A stretch of 64,000 bases of DNA from Kibdelosporangium sp. MJ126-NF4 (lineage in GTDB: Bacteria; Actinomycetota; Actinomycetes; Mycobacteriales; Pseudonocardiaceae). Shown in pieces: positions 58,095-64,000 of this stretch (its first letter is position 1; each line of letters starts with the position of its first letter). The notes beneath the pieces are model-generated. The model made no database searches. It was not told where the DNA came from and was given only the letters and a program-made list of their open reading frames with translations. Position numbers and translations under genes: made by a program. The stretch spans positions 994,047 to 1,058,046 of the forward strand of contig NZ_CDME01000015.1 in NCBI RefSeq assembly GCF_000826545.1, written 5' to 3'.

Positions 58095-59219
58095 TCAGGG
58101 AGCGATCTGGTCCCGCGGCGGGCTCGTCGGCTTGTCGTCGCCGGACAGGCCCTTCTTGACCGAGTCCAGGATCGCCAGGCCCTGGCCCACCAGGCCCGCC
58201 GCCATCTCGCCAAGGCCGTCCGCGCCGCTCAGGATGTTCACGTTCGCGCCACGCAGACCGCCCGCTGCCTCGCGGACGATCTCCGGGAGCTGCTCGATGA
58301 TGGCCCGGTCCAGAGCCACCCGGTCGTTCGACGCCGCCGCCGCGGCCTGGATCTCGATCGCCTCCGCTTCGGCGTTCGCCAGGATGCGGACCTTCTCCGC
58401 CTCCGCCTGCGCCGGCTTCACGATCTCCGCCACCAGTTGCTGCTCGCGCAGCGCCGCCTCGCGTTGGGCCAGTTCGGTCCGCGCGTTGATGACCTCCTGC
58501 GCGGCGATCGCCTGCGCCAGCGGGCCTGCCTGCGCGGCCTCCGACTGGGCCTTGTCGATCTCCGCCTTGTACTGGGCCTGCACGATGGAGGTCTGGCGGG
58601 CGTACTCGGCCTGCCGCCGCGCCGACTCCTGCGCCACCTCAGCCGCCGCCTGGTCGGCCCTGGCCTGCGCCATCTTCGCCTCTCGCTGGATCGCGGCGTT
58701 GTGCGGTGCCGCCAGCGCGGCGATGTAGCCCAGGTTCAGGTCGTCGATCGACTGGATCTGCAGCGAGTCGATCGTCAGCCCGATCCGCGCCATCTCGACC
58801 GCCGACGCGTCCAGCACCTCCATCGCCAGTTTCTGGCGCTCGGTGATGATCTCCTCGACGGTCATCGCGCCGATGATCGAACGCAGGTGGCCGGAGAAGA
58901 TGCGGCCGGTCAGCTCTTCCATCTGCTGCTGGTCGGACAGGAAACGCTGACCCGCGTTGACGATGCTTTCCGTGTCGTTGCCGACCTTGAACGCGATCAC
59001 GGCCCGCACCTTCAGCGTGATCGCCTGCTTCGTCACGCACGTCTCGGTGATCTCCGACTCCGCCATGTGCAGCGACAGGAACCGGACCTTGCGGAAGAAC
59101 GGCATCACGAACGCGCCCCGCCCGGTCACCACCCGGAACGGCGCACTGCTCTCACCCCTGATCTTGCCGCCGGAAATGAGCATCGCCTCGTCCGGCGCGG
59201 GTACGCGATAGAAAAACAT
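58095..59219 (-). CDS. SPFH/flotillin-like protein
   Basis: A 374-residue protein. The N-terminal SPFH domain (PDEAMLISGGKI to MTVEEIITERQKLAMEVLDAS) is followed by a long Ala/Glu/Gln-rich coiled coil (about 190-310) and a C-terminal oligomerisation part. Bacterial flotillins organise membrane microdomains. There is no clear N-terminal membrane helix, so it may attach through hydrophobic patches or partner proteins. It overlaps the NfeD-like gene by one base, a standard pairing. Confidence 0.9.
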   Translation of the reverse strand: MFFYRVPAPDEAMLISGGKIRGESSAPFRVVTGRGAFVMPFFRKVRFLSLHMAESEITETCVTKQAITLKVRAVIAFKVGNDTESIVNAGQRFLSDQQQMEELTGRIFSGHLRSIIGAMTVEEIITERQKLAMEVLDASAVEMARIGLTIDSLQIQSIDDLNLGYIAALAAPHNAAIQREAKMAQARADQAAAEVAQESARRQAEYARQTSIVQAQYKAEIDKAQSEAAQAGPLAQAIAAQEVINARTELAQREAALREQQLVAEIVKPAQAEAEKVRILANAEAEAIEIQAAAAASNDRVALDRAIIEQLPEIVREAAGGLRGANVNILSGADGLGEMAAGLVGQGLAILDSVKKGLSGDDKPTSPPRDQIAP

Positions 59220-59455
59220 CAGAACTCTCCCAATGGATCTGTCCAGGGCGTGACGTCGACCGCACGCGCCCCCCGAGAGTCGACGACCAACACGGTCGCC
59301 CCTTTGGGAAGCGGCTCGTCGGAGAACGCCAGGAACGTCTCTGAACCACCGCGGATCTTGATCAGCACCTCACCCGGCCCCCGTCCCCCGCGAGTGCCGA
59401 CCACAAGGACACCGATCGACCCGACTGGCGAGTCATCGGTTGAGTCATCACTCAT
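59219..59455 (-). CDS. small NfeD-like OB-fold protein
   Basis: A 78-residue protein consisting of little more than an OB-fold: GVLVVGTRGGRGPGEVLIKI and PKGATVLVVDSRGARAVDVTPW match the soluble C-terminal domain of NfeD. Unlike full NfeD it has no membrane helices or protease domain. It is followed by the flotillin gene with a one-base overlap, the typical NfeD-flotillin order. ATG 59455 is used; no strong ribosome binding site is seen. Confidence 0.82.
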   Translation of the reverse strand: MSDDSTDDSPVGSIGVLVVGTRGGRGPGEVLIKIRGGSETFLAFSDEPLPKGATVLVVDSRGARAVDVTPWTDPLGEF

Positions 59456-59556
59456 GCCGCTTCACGGTCGCGACGCTAGCGCAAGCGGATTCGTTTCGCC
59501 CCGCACACCCACAGATCGTTAGTACGCCGCGTTGATCGATGCTGCCGACCGGATTC

Positions 59557-62500
59557 CTATGCCGCCGTGCCCACCGGGCTTTCGACTGGGAGTGGGGCGA
59601 GCAGTTCCCGCACGCGCTCCCGGTAGGCGGTAACGTTGTCCAGCTTGATCTGCTCGTAGCCGCGGACCATGTCCGGCAGTTCGGCCAGCTCCAGCGCGGC
59701 GGCGGGGTCGCCGCCGATCGCCTGCCGGATCGCGTCCCGGTACTCGCCGATCAGTTCGCGCTCGACCTTGCGGACGTGGGCGTAGCCGAACACGTCCAGC
59801 TTCGTGCCACGCAGCCCGCGCATCGCGGCCAGCAGCCGGAACACGGGGCGGAACCAGCGGCCGAGGCTGATCTTGCGCTTCATCCCCAACGCGCGCAGCA
59901 CCGGCGGGTGCAGTCGGTAGGAGACCTTCGCGCCCACGCCGAACTGCTCCTCCACCGCCGACAGGGCCGACTCGTCAACCGAGAGCCTGGCAACCTCGTA
60001 CTCGTCCTTGTACGCCATCAGCTTGTACAGGTTGCGGGCGACCGCCTCGGCAATGCTGTTCGCTGGGCTCGCTGAGCGGATCTGCTCGACGAACGTGGCG
60101 TACTCGGTCGCGTACTTCTCGTTCTGGTAACCGATCAGGTCCGACACGCGCAACCGCACGAGCCTCGCCAGCTCCGAACCGACGGGCGCGTCGACGATCG
60201 CGGCGATCCGGTCTGTCGAGGGGTGCTGAGGTGCTTCGGTGGACGGCGTGATCAGCAGCGTCTCGATGGCGTCCGGGTCCGCCACCGCCTGACGGCCGCG
60301 GCGGAACGCCTGCAGGTTCTTCTCCACCGCTGTGCCGTTGAGCCGGATGGCCTGCTCGATGGACTCGGCCGACAAGGTGATCGCGCCGGTCTGGAACGCC
60401 GCGCCGACCTGAAGGATGTTGGCGTATTGGGCGTCGTCGAACAGTGCCTCCGCCAGGCCCTGCGCGTCCAGGTAGACCGTGCGGCGCGCGGCCGAGTCGA
60501 TCACCGAGCGGACGTCGTTCGAGTCCGGGTAGGACACACCGGTGTCGACGACCATGCTCGCCGTCGGTACCTGGGTGGTCGACACGACCGCGGTGGTCCG
60601 GTCGGTGTCCGACGCCGCCAGGTGGGTCGGGTCGGCGCCGACAAGCGCGTCGCAGGCCAGGTAGAGGTCCGCCTCGCCGGAGGCGAGCTTCGCGGCCTGC
60701 TCGACCAGGTCCGCGGTGACCTTCACGTCCGAGACGACCGCGCCGCCCTTCTGCGCGAGGCCGATCTGGTCCAGTGTCCGCACGTGCTTGCCGTCGATCG
60801 CCGCCGCGGTGCCGAGGATCTGCGACACGGTCACCACACCGGTGCCGCCGATACCCGTGACACGGACGGTGAAGCCGGTGCCGCGCACCACCGGATCGGG
60901 CAGGTCGGCCGCGGCGATGTCCGGCAGTGCCCTGCGTTCGGCGCGCCTGCCGGGAATCACGCTGAGGAACGACGGGCAGTCGCCGGACAGACAGGCGTAG
61001 TCGACGTTGCAGGACGACTGGTGGATGCGGGTCTTGCGGCCGAACTCGGTGGATACCGGTTGCACCGACAGGCAGTTCGACTTCGCGCCACAGTCGCCGC
61101 AGCCCTCGCACACCCGCTCGTTGATCATGATCTTGGCCGCGGGCGCCTCGACCTTGCCCCTGCGCCGCTTGCGACGCTTCTCCGCGGCGCACTCCTGGTC
61201 GTGGATGAGCATGGTCACGCCGGGAATGGCGGCCAGTTCCTCCTGGCTGCGCAGCATCTCGTCGCGGTGGCGGACCTCGACTCCGCCGGGCAGCCGCAGC
61301 TTGCGGACCCGCTTGGGCTCGTCACTGGTGATGATGATCTTGCGGACGCCTTCGACCAGCATCATCGACGCGATCTTCTCGATCGGCAGCGCGCCGACCG
61401 CCTGCTGCCCGCCGGTCATCGCGACCGTGGAGTTGTGCAGCAGCTTGAAGGTGATGTTCGAGCCCGCCGCGACCGCGGCGCGCACGGCCAGGCTGCCGGA
61501 GTGCATGAACGTGCCGTCACCGATGTTCTGCACGAGGTGGTTCGACTCGACGAACGGGCTCATGCCGAGCCACATCATGCCCTCGCCGCCCATCTGGGAC
61601 ACGCCGAGGACGTTGCCGACCTGCTCGGGCTCCATGAACAAAGCCATGGTGTGGCAACCGATGCCCGCGCCGACCAACGTGCCCTCCGGCACCTTCGTCG
61701 AGGAGTTGTGCGGGCAGCCGGAGCAGAAGTACGGCGTGCGGGCCAGCAGCGGAACCGAGATCCGTTCGCGCTTGCGGCGCTGCTGCCATGCCTTGACCGA
61801 CTCGACGGACGGCATCCGCCGGGCGAACGCGCCGCAGATCTGCTCGGGGCTCAGCTCACCCGACTGCGGCAGCAGCGTCCGGCCTTCGTGGTCCTGCTTT
61901 CCGTACACGCGAGGCGCGTCCGGCATGCCGTAGAGGATGTTCTTCACGGCCGTCTCGATGAACGCCCGCTTCTCCTCCACCACGATGACCTCGCTGAGCC
62001 CTGTCGCGAACTCGCGCACGATCCCCGGGTCGACCGGGTGGATGGCGCCGAGCTTGAGCACGCGGACCCGGCCGGTCAGGCCGAGTGCGGCCAGTGCCTG
62101 CTGGACATCCAAATAGGACTTGCCTGCGGTGATCACGCCGATGTCGCCCGCGCCGCGCTCGACGATCCGGTTCAGTCCGCTGACGCGTACGTATTCCAGG
62201 GCGAGCGGGATGCGCGTGTCGAACATGCTGCGCTCCAGCGCGGCCAGCTGCTGGCCGAGCAGCCGGGCGGACGGCATGTGCTTGTAGGCGTTGCCGGGCA
62301 GCACGGGCGGCGTCCAGTCGTCGTGCAGGGTCACGGTTCCCGCCGCGTCGGCGACGTTGGCGACGACCTTCAGCGACGTCCACAGGCCGGTGGCCCTGGA
62401 CATCTCGACCGCGTGCAGTCCGTGCTCCAGCAGGTCCTGGGAGTCGGCGGGGAACAGGACCGGGATGGCCAGGTCGGCCAGTGCCAGCTCGGAGGCGTTC

Positions 62501-62958
62501 GGCACGGTGGAGGACTTCGCGTTGGGGTCGTCACCGACCAGCGCCACCGCTCCGCCGCGCGGGTCTGTTCCGGCGAGGTTGGCGTGCCGCAACGCATCCG
62601 TCGCGCGGTCGAGCCCCGGTGCCTTGCCGTACCACATGCCCACGACACCGTCCGGCCGCTGGGTGCCGACGCCCGCGGCGAGCTGGCTGCCCATCACGGC
62701 GGTCGCGCCGAGTTCCTCGTTGAGGCCCGGCTGGTGCACGATGCCGTACTCGTCCATGAGCTTCTTGCGGCGGCCCAGTTCCAGGTCGAACCCGCCCAGC
62801 GGTGACCCGGAGTAGCCGGAGACGAACGCGGCCGTGGTCAGCCCGTTGCGGCGGTCGTGCCTGACCCGGTCGAGCAGCACCCGCACCAGTGCCTGGATAC
62901 CGGTCAGGTACGCCGGGCCCGTTTCCCGGACGTAACGGTCTTCAAGAGCGAAGGTCAT
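59557..62958 (-). CDS. indolepyruvate:ferredoxin oxidoreductase family protein (fused)
   Basis: A 1133-residue single-chain 2-oxoacid:ferredoxin oxidoreductase. The pyrimidine-binding domain is N-terminal (VFVSGYSGSPLGGFD-like start) and the TPP-binding domain follows (CSGCPHNSS, GGEGMMWLGMSP, IGDGTFMHSG). A ferredoxin-like cluster region contains CEGCGDCGAKSNC, and the gamma domain (GIGGTGVVTVSQILG) is C-terminal. It oxidises aryl-pyruvates or branched 2-oxoacids to acyl-CoA, reducing ferredoxin. ATG 62958 follows GGGAGG. Expression is probably controlled by the divergent Lrp-type gene. Confidence 0.9.
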   Translation of the reverse strand: MTFALEDRYVRETGPAYLTGIQALVRVLLDRVRHDRRNGLTTAAFVSGYSGSPLGGFDLELGRRKKLMDEYGIVHQPGLNEELGATAVMGSQLAAGVGTQRPDGVVGMWYGKAPGLDRATDALRHANLAGTDPRGGAVALVGDDPNAKSSTVPNASELALADLAIPVLFPADSQDLLEHGLHAVEMSRATGLWTSLKVVANVADAAGTVTLHDDWTPPVLPGNAYKHMPSARLLGQQLAALERSMFDTRIPLALEYVRVSGLNRIVERGAGDIGVITAGKSYLDVQQALAALGLTGRVRVLKLGAIHPVDPGIVREFATGLSEVIVVEEKRAFIETAVKNILYGMPDAPRVYGKQDHEGRTLLPQSGELSPEQICGAFARRMPSVESVKAWQQRRKRERISVPLLARTPYFCSGCPHNSSTKVPEGTLVGAGIGCHTMALFMEPEQVGNVLGVSQMGGEGMMWLGMSPFVESNHLVQNIGDGTFMHSGSLAVRAAVAAGSNITFKLLHNSTVAMTGGQQAVGALPIEKIASMMLVEGVRKIIITSDEPKRVRKLRLPGGVEVRHRDEMLRSQEELAAIPGVTMLIHDQECAAEKRRKRRRGKVEAPAAKIMINERVCEGCGDCGAKSNCLSVQPVSTEFGRKTRIHQSSCNVDYACLSGDCPSFLSVIPGRRAERRALPDIAAADLPDPVVRGTGFTVRVTGIGGTGVVTVSQILGTAAAIDGKHVRTLDQIGLAQKGGAVVSDVKVTADLVEQAAKLASGEADLYLACDALVGADPTHLAASDTDRTTAVVSTTQVPTASMVVDTGVSYPDSNDVRSVIDSAARRTVYLDAQGLAEALFDDAQYANILQVGAAFQTGAITLSAESIEQAIRLNGTAVEKNLQAFRRGRQAVADPDAIETLLITPSTEAPQHPSTDRIAAIVDAPVGSELARLVRLRVSDLIGYQNEKYATEYATFVEQIRSASPANSIAEAVARNLYKLMAYKDEYEVARLSVDESALSAVEEQFGVGAKVSYRLHPPVLRALGMKRKISLGRWFRPVFRLLAAMRGLRGTKLDVFGYAHVRKVERELIGEYRDAIRQAIGGDPAAALELAELPDMVRGYEQIKLDNVTAYRERVRELLAPLPVESPVGTAA

Positions 62959-62980
62959 CCATGGCCTCCCTGGCACGCGT

Positions 62981-63094
62981 GTTGCGCACACCACACAACG
63001 ACTCGCGGTCGTGCGCAACAACCGTGCCGGACAGCCGCGACAAAGACGCAAAGAAACCGGCCGCGACCCGGCGACCGGCGCAAACTCTTTGCGT
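62981..63094. promoter_or_regulatory. two inverted-repeat sites in the oxidoreductase-Lrp divergent gap
   Basis: GTTGCGCAC (62981-62989) is the exact reverse complement of GTGCGCAAC (63011-63019). ACGCAAAGA (63046-63054) is the exact reverse complement of TCTTTGCGT (63086-63094). Both pairs have wide spacing and share a TTGCG core, as expected for Lrp/AsnC octamers that bind several sites and wrap DNA. Confidence 0.6.
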
Positions 63095-63114
63095 GCCGCG
63101 TACAGTCTGCGCTC

Positions 63115-63573
63115 ATGACGGTCCAGCTCGACCCCACCGACCACGAGATTCTGGCACTGCTGCGCCAGGACGCGCGCAGGACGCTGTCGGACATCGCGGG
63201 TCGGGTCTCACTGTCCATCGCGGCGGTCAAACGCCGGATCGACCGGCTGCAGGACAACGGCGTGATCCTCGGTTACACCGTGCAGATCGACCACGCCAAG
63301 CTCGGCTGGGGCATCCAGGCGTTCACCGAGCTGCGGTTCTCGGGCACCACCAACGTCGCCGAGATCGTGCAGACCACCACCGCGATGCCGGAGACACAGG
63401 CGGTGTTCACCATCGCGGGCGACCCGGACGCGCTGATCTGGCTACGCGTCCGGGACATGGCGCACCTTCAGGAGCGGATCGACGAGATCCGCAGAAGCCA
63501 CCGGGTCACCGGGACCAAAACGCTGATCGTGCTCGACGCCTGGTCCCGTGACCGCCAATCCCCACCCCCGTGA
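63115..63573 (+). CDS. Lrp/AsnC-family transcriptional regulator
   Basis: A 152-residue regulator. The helix-turn-helix (LDPTDHEILALLRQDARRTL, GRVSLSIAAVKRRIDRL) is followed by a RAM effector-binding domain (FTELRFSGTTNVAEIV, DPDALIWLRVRD). ATG 63115 is divergent from the indolepyruvate oxidoreductase gene 156 bases away and is its probable regulator, sensing an amino acid. Confidence 0.92.
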   Translation: MTVQLDPTDHEILALLRQDARRTLSDIAGRVSLSIAAVKRRIDRLQDNGVILGYTVQIDHAKLGWGIQAFTELRFSGTTNVAEIVQTTTAMPETQAVFTIAGDPDALIWLRVRDMAHLQERIDEIRRSHRVTGTKTLIVLDAWSRDRQSPPP

Positions 63574-63673
63574 ACACCCACCCCGCGTCGTGTCCCTGCA
63601 ACGAAGGTGGCCTTTGGTGCGTCTCGCCTGGATCCACTGAAGATCTTGGTGAGTTGATCGTGTCGTAGACACA

Positions 63674-63742
63674 CAGATGCCCTCTGACTTGGGACGATTG
63701 TTCTTGCGACGGAACAAAACGAGCCGAGTGAGAGGGCATCTG
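63674..63742 (+). promoter_or_regulatory. long-range hairpin upstream of the transposase start
   Basis: CAGATGCCCTCT (63674-63685) and AGAGGGCATCTG (63731-63742) are perfect reverse complements, with further partial pairing inward. The right arm contains the likely ribosome binding site GAGAGGG of the transposase at 63747. In a transcript entering from outside, this hairpin would hide the site. Confidence 0.6.
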
Positions 63743-63746
63743 CTGG

Positions 63747-64000
63747 ATGCGATCATCTCATACCCCCGTCAGGACCCGCGCCAGGTTCGACGACCCGAAT
63801 CTCGTGTCGCACGCCGGGCTGGTGCCACTGGTGCGGTTGATGGAGAACATCGGACTGCCCGCGCTGGCCGGCGAGTTGGTGCGGCTGGGCGGCAGCGCCG
63901 GGGCGAACGCCGCCGCGAAGATCACCACGATCGTGGCGGGGATGGCCGCGGGCGCGGACTCGATCTCTGATCTGGACCTGCTGCGTGAGGGCGGGATGGA
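63747..64000 (+). CDS. IS1380-like transposase, N-terminal part (cut by the window edge)
   Basis: At least 84 residues. VSHAGLVPLVRLMENIGLP, then GGSAGANAAAKITTIVAGMA and ADSISDLDLLREGGM follow the N-terminal pattern of actinobacterial IS1380-family transposases. ATG 63747 is preceded by GAGAGGG. The catalytic core lies beyond the edge, so integrity cannot be judged. The left end of the element lies somewhere between 63574 and 63674, but terminal repeats cannot be defined from one end. Confidence 0.8.
   Translation, partial: MRSSHTPVRTRARFDDPNLVSHAGLVPLVRLMENIGLPALAGELVRLGGSAGANAAAKITTIVAGMAAGADSISDLDLLREGGM

Noticed and set aside
60223..62805. An 860-codon forward open frame opposite the indolepyruvate oxidoreductase
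   Set aside because: Codon composition and Arg/Ala/Val-rich translation are those of a shadow frame.

Overview
This 64 kb window is high-GC chromosomal DNA from an actinomycete, most likely a member of the Pseudonocardiales (Amycolatopsis/Kibdelosporangium/Lentzea-like). The reasons are frequent GTG starts, 1-10 bp gene overlaps, many apparently leaderless promoters (a TANNNT hexamer 5-8 bases before the start codon), and typical actinobacterial families: SARP, SigE-type sigma factor, DUF574 methyltransferase, F420-dependent oxidoreductase, LigD-like polymerase, SAV_2336-type vWA protein. The genus is inference.

Layout. 1-7.7 kb: a partial methyltransferase, then a tight four-gene operon (alpha/beta hydrolase, caspase-like protease with a VMAP-type C-terminus, MoxR-type AAA+ ATPase, vWA/EAD/VMAP protein). 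This matches the architecture of the NTP-dependent vWA-MoxR-VMAP conflict systems and is the best candidate for an interesting system here. 7.7-15.3 kb: a TIGR03084 protein, a secreted DUF3089 lipase-like protein, a divergent XRE-cupin regulator and azlCD, an ArsR-MFS pair behind a 36 bp palindrome, a divergent SDR/HxlR pair, and DUF3618/holin-like membrane proteins. 15.4-24.2 kb: a complete selenocysteine island (selD, tRNA-Sec, selA, selB) followed by a selenocysteine formate dehydrogenase (alpha subunit read through an in-frame UGA with a recognisable SECIS hairpin, Fe-S beta subunit, NrfD-like membrane subunit). The sel genes make and insert selenocysteine, and the only user seen here is the formate dehydrogenase beside them.

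24.2-40.3 kb: CBS protein, F420 oxidoreductase, LigD-like polymerase, DUF574 methyltransferase, TetR-ABC exporter pair with a clear operator, MocR/PdxR regulator, a Ser/Thr kinase coupled to an atypical N6-methylase-like protein, SARP regulator, papain-like protease, TmrB-like ATPase, SigE-type sigma factor with an LCP protein, and a dihydrofolate-reductase-like protein. 40.3-42.7 kb: a gene-free region made of a large imperfect inverted repeat whose arms carry 130 bp double-palindromic elements. An IS30-family element, apparently lacking a catalytic Asp, is inserted in one arm.

42.7-64 kb: secreted trypsin-like protease, GH2 glycosidase with a LuxR/LAL regulator, LapA-like protein, MFS and CTP-synthase-like amidotransferase operon, LysR, GNAT, a two-component system, a His-rich lipoprotein with a cysteine-synthase-like enzyme and MFS exporter, subtilase, flotillin/NfeD pair, indolepyruvate:ferredoxin oxidoreductase with divergent Lrp regulator, and the start of an IS1380-like transposase at the right edge. 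No CRISPR array, rRNA or replication origin was seen.
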